A stretch of 64,000 bases of DNA from positions 310,001 to 374,000 of the forward strand of contig OZ242033.1 of assembly GCA_965205155.1 (NCBI GenBank), given 5' to 3'. The translations under genes were made by a program, and so were the position numbers. Source of the stretch: Aldehydirespirator sp965205155. GTDB lineage: Bacteria > Actinomycetota > Acidimicrobiia > Acidimicrobiales > Aldehydirespiratoraceae. This document shows, in pieces, positions 26,521-33,968 of this stretch (positions are counted from its first letter, which is position 1; the number at the start of each line of letters is the position of its first letter). The notes under the pieces are model-generated. The model had not been told where the DNA came from and did no database searches. It saw only the letters and a list, made by a program, of their open reading frames with translations.

Positions 26521-26861
26521 GCCGACATCCGAACCTCGGTCGTGAAGCCCCGGTCGCGTGTTCTCAGGCGCGACAGCCGCTGGTCGTCGTCGAGCATGAA
26601 CCCCAGGCAGGAGGCATGGTCGAAGGTCGGAGCGAGGCTGCGGTCGTCTCCGTGGACAATGACGGCCCAGTTCTCCTCGTACCGATCGGTGTTCCCAATG
26701 ACGGCGTCCAAGATCAAGTATCCAACGAAGACATCCCAGGCCCTCAGATCCGACAGGTCCCCGCTGAGGCCGGCTGGCGCTGCGACGCCTCCCAGAGCAT
26801 CCGCGATCACGGCAAGTGTGTAGCGCGAGCGGTCACGCCCCACGACGGGGTGGTTGAACAA
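26517..26861 (-). CDS. HipA-like kinase C-lobe fragment
   Basis: 114 residues from a TTG at 26861, in the same frame as, and two codons after, the Fic gene stop. YLILDAVIGNTDRYEENWAVI and LAPTFDHASCLG match the catalytic loop and metal-binding Asp of HipA-type Ser/Thr kinases (GNxDRHxxN and xxPxYD). The whole N-lobe and P-loop are missing; normal HipA proteins are 300-440 residues, so this is probably a remnant or a regulatory fragment. The tail may continue in the next frame (small ORF at 26392-26520). Confidence 0.6.
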   Translation of the reverse strand: MFNHPVVGRDRSRYTLAVIADALGGVAAPAGLSGDLSDLRAWDVFVGYLILDAVIGNTDRYEENWAVIVHGDDRSLAPTFDHASCLGFMLDDDQRLSRLRTRDRGFTTEVRMSA

Positions 26862-26867
26862 CTGCGA

Positions 26868-28379
26868 TCAGGGCAGTTCAAGACGGAGGCCTGCTTCGCG
26901 GGCGATGACAGGATCCTGCAGGGCGTTGGTGGCCTCGAGTTGGCCTTCGACGGCGGCCCGGTCGGCCCACGACATGGCCGCTGTCCATCGCCAGGCGTGG
27001 GTCATCACCCGGACAAGCCCGCTCAGGTCGCCGGCGTTCACCGATGCGCGCCGCAAGCCGGAGATGTACTCGTCGCGATACACGCTCGGAATCACGATCC
27101 GCGATGCGCCCGCGGCCGACATTTCGGCGTTCATCATGACTCGCGCCACGCGGCCATTGCCGTCACGGAAGGGATGCACCTCCAGCACGACGAACATCAT
27201 GTAGAGGGCCCGACCGATACCGGGCGGAATGTGCGACACCAGCGCGAGTCCCTTGCGCAAGGTGCCCTCCACTTGCTCCGGCGCCACGAAGTCGTACGCT
27301 CCGACGCGATTCGCTTCCGTCTTCCAGCAACCTGGCTCCTGATCGGGACGACCGGCCAGGATCGTGCGGTGGCGATCGATCAGGTACCCAACCAGTTCAT
27401 CGGGGTCATCCGACGTGGTGCTGCGCCCGATCGGATCGGAGACGCACCGGTATGTTCCGAGGATGTCATGCCCATCAGCGGGTCGGGCCGCTGGCGGCCG
27501 CTGGGTCTCGACGATGCGACGGGCCTCCTCGATGGTGAACTCGGTGCCCTCGATGTAGTTGGAGAAGTAGCTCTCGTAGAACGGCAACTCTCCGAGAGTC
27601 TCGGGCGGTGGAAGCCATTCGGGCACCAAGCTCGGGTCGAGTCGGGTCGCCTCCCCAGCTGCACGATCGAACATGACCACCCGGCGCTCATCCCAGGCCC
27701 GGCCTCGAGTCAGGGCGACCAGCAGCGGTCCCGCCTGAGGACGAGGCGGCGAGCGCCCTGATGCTTGGTCGAACAGACGCCCCACCGCGTCCAAGTGGCG
27801 CGTTGCGCCGAGGGCTTCAGCCAGCGCGACGGTGTCTTGGCACAACCTCTCTAGTCGCTCGGCACCCCAGGCGAGGGACTTGCGCGCCAGCCAATCCTCC
27901 AGTTCCGGCAGGGTGAGGGTGCGTCCTGCCCGCCCGTCCCGGCTTCGCGACTCTGCGAGATTGTCGAGAAGCGTCCGCGCCGGGCTCGACATCCTCAGCC
28001 CGTCGGCCCACGGCAGGTCGGGCACAGGCGCCTCAATTGGATGGCCCCACCGCACTCGGATCTCAAGCCCGGGCAGCCGAATCGACTTGCGGGGGAGATC
28101 GGACACCACGAAGAGCCGGCCCGACACCACCCGACCGTCCTCCGCGGCGGACCGGTCGGCTATGACGGCTCCTGGCAGCACCTTCGCCAGCACGCGCCAC
28201 CGGTTATCGACGATGACCTCAGAGGGCGGGCTCACCAGGTCGGCGGTGTAGACCTTCGGTGCGAGCTGGCGTATCCGGCCCTCTCGGACAGCCCTTGCCA
28301 GCATCGGCCGGGAAGCAACGTCATCAAAGAAGATCGACCGGGGCCCAGTCGGCCATGGCGTGGCAAAGGATCGAGCCAT
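26868..28379 (-). CDS. Fic-domain protein with AbiEi-like N-terminal region
   Basis: 503 residues. The Fic core motif HPFRDGNGR is complete at residues 402-410 (His402 catalytic), so AMP or other nucleotide transfer is expected. An inhibitory helix with SNYIEG at 273-278 fits the (S/T)xxxE(G/N) class, in the same chain, so the enzyme is probably self-inhibited. Residues 1-190 look like the winged-helix sensor of AbiEi-type antitoxins (LARAVREGRIRQLAPKVYTADL, then PPSEVIVDNRWRVLAKVLPGAVIADRSA). This fusion could be both regulator and toxin. It precedes the HipA-like fragment and follows a 120-base AT-rich region. Confidence 0.87.
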   Translation of the reverse strand: MARSFATPWPTGPRSIFFDDVASRPMLARAVREGRIRQLAPKVYTADLVSPPSEVIVDNRWRVLAKVLPGAVIADRSAAEDGRVVSGRLFVVSDLPRKSIRLPGLEIRVRWGHPIEAPVPDLPWADGLRMSSPARTLLDNLAESRSRDGRAGRTLTLPELEDWLARKSLAWGAERLERLCQDTVALAEALGATRHLDAVGRLFDQASGRSPPRPQAGPLLVALTRGRAWDERRVVMFDRAAGEATRLDPSLVPEWLPPPETLGELPFYESYFSNYIEGTEFTIEEARRIVETQRPPAARPADGHDILGTYRCVSDPIGRSTTSDDPDELVGYLIDRHRTILAGRPDQEPGCWKTEANRVGAYDFVAPEQVEGTLRKGLALVSHIPPGIGRALYMMFVVLEVHPFRDGNGRVARVMMNAEMSAAGASRIVIPSVYRDEYISGLRRASVNAGDLSGLVRVMTHAWRWTAAMSWADRAAVEGQLEATNALQDPVIAREAGLRLELP

Positions 28380-28498
28380 TAATTTACACTACCGGCCCAT
28401 TAGCAGATAACTTTTACATTTTGAGATATTTACTACTAGAAGTATTTGGCATCTAGCCTGACTTAGGAGGATAAGTTTACATTCTGAGCTGTATAGCT
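28380..28498 (-). promoter_or_regulatory. AT-rich regulatory region upstream of Fic gene
   Basis: About 120 bases, clearly AT-richer than the surroundings. TTTACATTTTGAG (28413-28425) and TTTACATTCTGAG (28476-28488) form a direct repeat with one mismatch, and TTTACACT at 28383 is a partial third unit next to the Fic start. No ribosome site precedes the Fic ATG, so a leaderless start is possible. The repeats are candidate binding sites for the winged-helix part of the Fic protein. Confidence 0.45.
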
Positions 28499-28996
28499 TC
28501 AGTGGCGTTTGACGCCTCCGTACTTCATGCGGGTGTCGCTCATCGAGGCGGAGCGGGCCTCGTCGACCTGGATGTCGCCGTCCACCAGCTCGCCCACGAA
28601 CAGGGTGTGGGTGCCCAGGTCGACGGCGTGGCGCACCTCGCAGTCCATCCAGGCGATGGCCTCGGTGAACACCGGCGCGCCGGTGGTCGCCTCCCGCACC
28701 GCCCGGCCGTTGAGGGTCCCGTCGGCGTAGGTGGCCGGTTTGGAGAACTTCACGAACACCCGGGTGTCCTCCGCGTTCCAGAGATTGACGGTGAAGGAGC
28801 CCCCCTCGGAGATGAGCCGGTGCGTCACTGCCGTATTGTCCACCCCGACACCTATGAGGACCGGCTCCATCGACAGCTGCGTGATCCAGCTTGCGGTCAT
28901 ACCGTTGCGCTCCTCCCCTGAGCGCGACCCGATCAGCGCCAGAGCGTTGGGGATCTTCCAGGTGAGCCGGTTCACGAGCTGGTCGTCGAGTGCCAT
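28499..28996 (-). CDS. Flavin reductase-like FMN-binding split-barrel protein
   Basis: 165 residues with GAGGT before the ATG. Family pattern: KIPNALALIGSRSGEERNGMTASWITQLSMEPVLIGVGVDN, GGSFTVNLWN, FVGELVDGDIQ. It is the right size for the small reductase of a two-component flavin monooxygenase (HpaC-like) and so could feed FADH2 to the HpaB-type enzyme, although 3.5 kb and the Fic module separate them. Only 21 bases separate it from the divergent EamA gene. Confidence 0.85.
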   Translation of the reverse strand: MALDDQLVNRLTWKIPNALALIGSRSGEERNGMTASWITQLSMEPVLIGVGVDNTAVTHRLISEGGSFTVNLWNAEDTRVFVKFSKPATYADGTLNGRAVREATTGAPVFTEAIAWMDCEVRHAVDLGTHTLFVGELVDGDIQVDEARSASMSDTRMKYGGVKRH

Positions 28997-29017
28997 GACC
29001 TCACCCTATCCGGGGTC

Positions 29018-29866
29018 GTGATGCGCCCCCGGGCGCTCCCTCCCGAAGCTCTGTTCATGATCGGAGCGATCTCGCAGTACCTGGGCGCAGCCGTCGCCGC
29101 GACGCTGTTCGACGAGCTGGCGCCGAGCGGGGTGGCTGTGCTCCGGGTGCTGGGCGCGGGTGCCATGATCGTGCTGCTGCGACGCTCGTGGCGTCGTCGC
29201 TGGGAGCGGGCCGTGCTGGGGAGAGCCGCGGCCTTCGGCGTGTCACTGGCCGCCATGAACCTGTGCTTCTACCTGGCCATGGACAAGCTGCCGCTGGGCA
29301 ACGCGGTGGCCGTCGAGTTCACCGGACCCGTGGTGGTGGCCGCGGTCGGAGCTCGCACCCTGCGTTCAGCGGGGGCGCTGGTGCTGGCCGTCGCCGGTGT
29401 GCTGGTGCTGGCCGGAGTGGAGGCCGAGGGCACCGCCCGGGGGGTGACCTTCGCGCTGCTGGCCGGGGCGTTCTGGGCCGGCTACATCCTGCTGGGCCAT
29501 CGGGTGGCCCGCAGCCCGTTCTCGGTGGACGGGCTGGGAATCGGCATGCTGGTCGGGGCGGTGGCCATCACGCCCTTCGGCGTGTCCGCGGTGGGTGGGG
29601 CGCTGGATGCCCCACTGGTGCTCGCCCTCGGCCTGGCCACCGGAATCCTGTCCAACGTGATCCCCTACCGGCTCGACCAGGCGGTGATGCGCCGGATCGA
29701 CCCGCACCGCTTCGCCCTGCTGCAGGCCCTGCTGCCGGTGACGGCCACGATCGTGGGGCTGGCCGCCCTGGCCCAGGTACCCAGCGGCCAGGAACTGCTC
29801 GGCATCGGCTTAGTGGTGGCGGCCATCGCCGCCAACAGGCCCCGGTTGAAGCGACTAGCGCCGTAG
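29018..29866 (+). CDS. EamA-family (drug/metabolite transporter superfamily) permease
   Basis: 282 residues from a GTG followed directly by ATG. Two EamA repeats with about ten helices; the second repeat has GRxxR-like HRVARSPFS and PYRLDQAVMRRIDPHRFALLQALLPVTATIVGL, close to RhtA-type amino-acid exporters. It is divergent from the flavin reductase. Role: efflux of an amino acid or metabolite. Confidence 0.88.
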   Translation: MMRPRALPPEALFMIGAISQYLGAAVAATLFDELAPSGVAVLRVLGAGAMIVLLRRSWRRRWERAVLGRAAAFGVSLAAMNLCFYLAMDKLPLGNAVAVEFTGPVVVAAVGARTLRSAGALVLAVAGVLVLAGVEAEGTARGVTFALLAGAFWAGYILLGHRVARSPFSVDGLGIGMLVGAVAITPFGVSAVGGALDAPLVLALGLATGILSNVIPYRLDQAVMRRIDPHRFALLQALLPVTATIVGLAALAQVPSGQELLGIGLVVAAIAANRPRLKRLAP

Positions 29867-29990
29867 CACCGCCACCGGCAGGAGTCTCTGCTGTCAGTGT
29901 CTTGGGTGGCCCGTTATCCGAGCCGCCTTCTCCCATGCTGAGTATCCGGTCAAGTCATCCGGTGAAGGCTTCCAGCCCCAAGATCCTATT

Positions 29991-30006
29991 GCTGACTGAA
30001 TTTGCT
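29991..30006 (+). promoter_or_regulatory. -24/-12-like promoter motif, site a
   Basis: GCTGAC-N5-TTGCT. It shares GAC, the five-base spacer and TTGC with three other sites in the window. The layout equals that of sigma-54 promoters (TGGCAC-N5-TTGCA), with AC and TTGC conserved. It lies upstream of the operon starting at 30244, 117 bases before site b. Confidence 0.5.
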
Positions 30007-30107
30007 GTCTACGTCATGACCGTGGCGAAAGCCGTCGCGGTCGGACGAGAGGACAGCCGTGAACCCAGAACCCAATCCTGAGCTGTCTGACCCACGCGTC
30101 GAACATT

Positions 30108-30123
30108 CCTGACGCATTTTGCA
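30108..30123 (+). promoter_or_regulatory. -24/-12-like promoter motif, site b
   Basis: CCTGAC-N5-TTGCA followed by GAAGAGGT. It is 120 bases from the start codon at 30244, close to the 116-base distance of site c from its gene. The downstream GAAG is shared with sites c and d. Confidence 0.6.
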
Positions 30124-30243
30124 GAAGAGGTCTTGAACGTCCTTCTGAGCGAGCAGCCATGAGGACGTTGCGACCGCTTCCGCCGGTCGACGACCGAACC
30201 CAACCCCAACCCCAACCCCAACCCCTGAATAAAGGAGACAACC

Positions 30244-31053
30244 ATGCCCAACGAAAACCCCAACCCATCAAACATCTCATTCCCCCTGGGCGCAATAGCC
30301 CTCGCCGCGGTCTTCGCTCTGCTCTGCATGGGCTGCGCGACCGCCGGCGAGGTTGCGTCGTCGGCGGCGGGCGGTGTCGAAGAGGCCTTCACCGGTCTGC
30401 CCGAAGATCCCGGGCTCCGGCGAACGGTCATCATCGACCCCGGCTACCAGCCGTTGGATCGTGTGCTCAAGACGACCGAGGCCGTCGTCGAGGACAGTGC
30501 GGGAGCCGGTCACCGGCTCTCGATCCGCCTGGTCGACGGCGGAAACGCGAGCAGCCTGCGCGACGTTGATCTTTCCTCGGTGAACGACGGCGATCTGCGC
30601 CGCGAGGCCAGCAACGGGCCCGGCCGCAACGAGGAAGCCGAGCGAAACGCCGAGGCCGTCACCGGCATCGTGCGAGCTGAACTGGCCGACTTCACCTACA
30701 CGGGCTCCGGTGCCGACCTCTTCGGCGCGATAGACCGCACCGCTGCCGGCCGGTTGGCGCCTGACCAGATCGTGCTCATCACCGGCGGTGGGGTCCATCA
30801 GACCTCGGAGCTGAACCTGGTGGCCGACTACCAGCAGGTGGCCGAACTAACTCACACGATCCCCGTCCTCACGGCACCCGACACCGACCTCGTGGTGATC
30901 GGCGTGGCGGACTTCACCGGAACCGAGACCACCCCGACGATCGAGTTCACCGACGCCGTGACTGAACTGTGGGAGGCCGCTTGCGTGGCCTGGCAGTTCC
31001 AGGAGTGCATCCTGGCCACCGACGCCGCAGTGCTCATGACCCTGGAGGGCTGA
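30244..31053 (+). CDS. Lipoprotein of unknown function
   Basis: 269 residues with AAAGGAG before the ATG. Signal segment with lipobox LLCMGC (Cys31 approximately), so the protein should be anchored outside the membrane. The mature part alternates beta and helix in a Rossmann-like way (TVIIDPGYQPLDRVLKT, QIVLITGGGVHQTSEL, TDLVVIGVADFTG) and resembles a vWA-type or toprim-like fold without clear metal residues. First gene of a four-gene operon (four bases to the next start) whose promoter region has two -24/-12-like motifs. Confidence 0.75.
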   Translation: MPNENPNPSNISFPLGAIALAAVFALLCMGCATAGEVASSAAGGVEEAFTGLPEDPGLRRTVIIDPGYQPLDRVLKTTEAVVEDSAGAGHRLSIRLVDGGNASSLRDVDLSSVNDGDLRREASNGPGRNEEAERNAEAVTGIVRAELADFTYTGSGADLFGAIDRTAAGRLAPDQIVLITGGGVHQTSELNLVADYQQVAELTHTIPVLTAPDTDLVVIGVADFTGTETTPTIEFTDAVTELWEAACVAWQFQECILATDAAVLMTLEG

Positions 31054-31056
31054 GCG

Positions 31057-31848
31057 ATGGCGTCAGCACTCAACAATCCCTCCGTCTCGCGGCCCGCTCC
31101 GGTCGGGCCGCGGCGGTGGCCTCCGGCCACACCGTTCCTCGTCGCCTCGCTGATCGGGGTGCTTCTCCTGGCCGTGGCGCCGAGGATCGACTGGGGCTCG
31201 CTCAGTCCATTCCAAGGCGGCGACGCCGAAGCCCGGGCCCTGCCGCCGTGCAGCACTGGCAGGCCGCAGGTGACCATCGCGGTGCTGGACGTGTCCAGCT
31301 CCGTGATCAGCGGCAATGGCGCCGATCCGCGCGGGCGCAGCTTCAATGAGACTCGACTCCTGGCTCGGGCTCTGAACCAGGCGGCCTGCAGCCGCGACGA
31401 TCGGTTCGGCGCCGTCATCTTCGCCAGCGAGGCGGTCGAGATGCCACCCACCCTCGTCTCGTCGCAATCGATCATCGACCGCAATCTCGTGCGTCCCCCC
31501 ACCGATGAGATCGGCGAAGGCACCGACATCGTGCGCGCCGTCGATCTTGTCCAGCAGGTAGCCGACCGGCATCCGGAGGCCGACGTGACCGCGGTGTTGC
31601 TGTCGGACATGGAGGGGAACACGCCGGACGAGCTCGACCGGCGTCTGGCGACGATGACGGTCAGCCACCTGCACCTGATTGCGCTCGGCCACCACGACGA
31701 ACGATTCGATCGATGGTTCGACAGCGTCACCGTGCTCGCAGATGTCCCCAAGGGTGCAGTCGCCGCCGCGCTGGTCGAAGCCGTGGGGTCCTCGCGGCTT
31801 GATGCCGCGGCACCGAACTCCGCCCCTAGCGGGTCGGCCCGGACATGA
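31057..31848 (+). CDS. Membrane-anchored vWA-domain protein
   Basis: 263 residues. A single N-terminal membrane helix (residues 26-42) is followed by an extracellular vWA domain with MIDAS motif DVSSS (D78-S82), a conserved Thr in GEGTDIVRA, and LLSDMEG as the third MIDAS segment. vWA domains bind protein partners through a divalent metal. It is translationally close to the lipoprotein gene and 29 bases from the OmpA-type gene, suggesting a surface complex. Confidence 0.85.
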   Translation: MASALNNPSVSRPAPVGPRRWPPATPFLVASLIGVLLLAVAPRIDWGSLSPFQGGDAEARALPPCSTGRPQVTIAVLDVSSSVISGNGADPRGRSFNETRLLARALNQAACSRDDRFGAVIFASEAVEMPPTLVSSQSIIDRNLVRPPTDEIGEGTDIVRAVDLVQQVADRHPEADVTAVLLSDMEGNTPDELDRRLATMTVSHLHLIALGHHDERFDRWFDSVTVLADVPKGAVAAALVEAVGSSRLDAAAPNSAPSGSART

Positions 31849-31877
31849 CCGCCAATCCAAGACCAAAGGAGAAACCC

Positions 31878-32666
31878 ATGACCATCGACTTCAACTCCAC
31901 CCGCAAGGCCGCACTTCGCGGAATCCTCGCACTCATCGCCGTCACCGCGCTCGCAGCCTGTGACAACGGCGGCACCGAACCCCGGGAGGTGGACACCGGC
32001 CTCGAGGCGATCGCCAGTGGCAGGAACAGCCTGCCCGAGACGGGTTCCGGACTGGGCCACGAGCTTCCCGTAGCCAGCGACATCGATCGCGAGATACCCG
32101 GCATCGTCGCGCTGGCCGACCCGGTGCAGGCATCGGAACCCATCGAGCCGGCGCCCGAACCCGCGCCGCCGGAATCGGAACCGGGGCCGACCACCACCAC
32201 GATGCCGGAGCAAGCATCGGCACCCGTCACCACGGCACCAACCACCACAGCACCGACCACCACCACAGCACCTACGACTACAGCACCGGCGCCTGAGCCG
32301 GCTGCCCCCAAGTGCGAGGGCTACCGCATCGAGGACCTGCTCTTTGAGAGCGGGTCAGCCGAGATCACCTCTGCAGCTGCGGCCAGCTTCGAGGCTCTGG
32401 TGACTCTCATCCCGGCCGAAGCCGAGGTGGTCGTGGTGGGGCACACCGACGACATTCCCGCCCGGATGGGCAACCAGCAGCTCTCGGAGTTGCGGGCCCA
32501 GGCGGTGGCCGAAGCCATGATCAACGCGGGCCTGCCGCCCTCTTCGATCGTCGAGGTCACTGGCAAGGCCGACACCCAGCCGACCGCGACGAACGAGACA
32601 CCCGAAGGCCGGCGCCAGAACCGCCGCGTCGAGGTATTCGTGAACTGCCCGGCTCTCAGCGTCTGA
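31878..32666 (+). CDS. OmpA/MotB-domain lipoprotein
   Basis: 262 residues from ATG 31878 (AAAGGAG upstream; an earlier ATG at 31845 overlaps the previous gene). Lipobox ALAAC, a long Glu/Pro and Thr-rich linker (TTTAPTTTTAPTTTAP region), and a C-terminal OmpA domain: LLFESGSAEITSAAAASFEAL, VVVGHTDDIPARMGNQQLSE, LRAQAVAEAMI, TPEGRRQNRRVEVFV. The Asp and Arg that grip peptidoglycan are present. It should tether the complex to the cell wall. Confidence 0.9.
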   Translation: MTIDFNSTRKAALRGILALIAVTALAACDNGGTEPREVDTGLEAIASGRNSLPETGSGLGHELPVASDIDREIPGIVALADPVQASEPIEPAPEPAPPESEPGPTTTTMPEQASAPVTTAPTTTAPTTTTAPTTTAPAPEPAAPKCEGYRIEDLLFESGSAEITSAAAASFEALVTLIPAEAEVVVVGHTDDIPARMGNQQLSELRAQAVAEAMINAGLPPSSIVEVTGKADTQPTATNETPEGRRQNRRVEVFVNCPALSV

Positions 32667-32728
32667 CCACACCCAACAGACCAACCAACCCAACCCACAA
32701 CCAACCAACAACAGAAAGGACTTGAACC

Positions 32729-33889
32729 ATGTCCATAACCACACTCACCCTCATCCTCACCGCCGCCTCCGCCCTCGTCGGGCTCGCCCTGCTGGCTGCA
32801 AACCGCCTCAGCGGGCAGACCCGGAACGTCGGGTTCAAGAAGGCCGGCAAACTCGAGCCGGCCGAGCACAACGTCGGTACCTCCGACGATTGGGTCCGCA
32901 TGACCGCAGACCAGATCGTGGCCGACGCCATGACCGGCCAGGGACGCAAGACCCGGGGGCGCATCGCTGCGCTTGCCAGCCGTCTGCGCCACTGCCAGAC
33001 CCGCGTCACCCAGGCGGATCAGAACCTTCGCGACGCCGACGCGACCCTTCACGCTGCCCGGAACGCGGCGGAGGGCCAGCGTCCGCCCGCGTTGTCGGGT
33101 CGCCCGCTGAAGCTGCTCTACCTGTTGCTCTTCACCGGCGACCTGGTGGTCATAACGGCCGCCATCCTCACCGAGAACGCACGGACGCCCGCCGGGCTGG
33201 CGCTGCTCTCGGCGACGGCGCTGGCCACCGCCCTGTTCGTGAGCGGGAAGTTCCTCGGCCACCACGCCCGTGAATGGATAGGCCGCTCGAGCCAGCACCG
33301 GCTCGGCAAGGTGCTCTTCGGTGTGTTCGCGGGCCTCGCAGTCTTCGGCGCCTCGCTGATGATCCTGCGTCTCGGAAGCATCTGGGCCTGGCTCGTCCTG
33401 TCGATCTCGCCCGCTCTGGGAGCGGCCGCGGTGATGACCCTCGGCCCAACCGTCGAGCAGATCCAGGCGGAAAAGCGCAGCCGGGCCCAGCGTCGGGCCC
33501 AGAAGCGTCTCGTCTCAGCACAGCGCGCCCTTGATCGCCTGGAGCAGGCCAAGGACCGCCTCGACGCCGAGTCCAGCTACGACATGCGCAGGACGGCTCT
33601 TCGTGCCGAGGCCCAGCTCGTGCGGCTCGGGATCGACCGCGCCCAGGGACGCCGCTACATGATCGAGGCAATCCGGGACTGCGACATCATCGCAGCCGCC
33701 GTCCACGGCCAAGCCCTTCCCGCGGGCGCAGTCGGCGCCGAGCCGGCCCCGTCGCTGGACGACGACGTGGCGAGCATCGTGACCCGCCTCGACGGTCATG
33801 GCGAACCGGCCCCGGCCGGTGCCGGTGGCGACTACGACTGCGCGGGCAACGGCACCCAGCCCGTCGGTGCGGCCCCGTCCCCGCAGTGA
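32729..33889 (+). CDS. Multi-pass membrane protein with coiled coils, unknown
   Basis: 386 residues with AAAGGA before the ATG. N-terminal helix (residues 3-24), a helical cytoplasmic stretch (about 70-115, RLRHCQTRVTQADQNLRDADATL), four more membrane helices between about 128 and 238, then a long Arg/Ala/Gln coiled coil (about 245-300, KRSRAQRRAQKRLVSAQRAL region) and a disordered tail. No family recognised. As last gene of the operon it may be the inner-membrane base of the lipoprotein/vWA/OmpA complex. Confidence 0.75.
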   Translation: MSITTLTLILTAASALVGLALLAANRLSGQTRNVGFKKAGKLEPAEHNVGTSDDWVRMTADQIVADAMTGQGRKTRGRIAALASRLRHCQTRVTQADQNLRDADATLHAARNAAEGQRPPALSGRPLKLLYLLLFTGDLVVITAAILTENARTPAGLALLSATALATALFVSGKFLGHHAREWIGRSSQHRLGKVLFGVFAGLAVFGASLMILRLGSIWAWLVLSISPALGAAAVMTLGPTVEQIQAEKRSRAQRRAQKRLVSAQRALDRLEQAKDRLDAESSYDMRRTALRAEAQLVRLGIDRAQGRRYMIEAIRDCDIIAAAVHGQALPAGAVGAEPAPSLDDDVASIVTRLDGHGEPAPAGAGGDYDCAGNGTQPVGAAPSPQ

Positions 33890-33968
33890 CCCGCCAGCAT
33901 GCTTGTCCCAGCCCGAGCCAGGTATTCTGTGTAGCCCTTATGTGGGATCCGCTTCAGGAGCGCGTCGC

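Larger units (their letters stand above)
29867..30243 (+). promoter_or_regulatory. Long leader region with two candidate promoters and A/C-rich tract
   Basis: About 375 bases without a gene. It holds two copies of the -24/-12-like motif (listed separately) and, just before the next gene, a repeated CCCCAA tract (about 30195-30227) that ends in AAAGGAG. The A/C tract should be unstructured in RNA. A similar CCAACCAACC leader precedes the gene at 32729. Confidence 0.5.

Noticed and set aside
30195..30227. CCCCAA repeats as a telomere-like or CRISPR-like array
   Set aside because: Only four or five short units directly before a ribosome site; best read as an unstructured leader.
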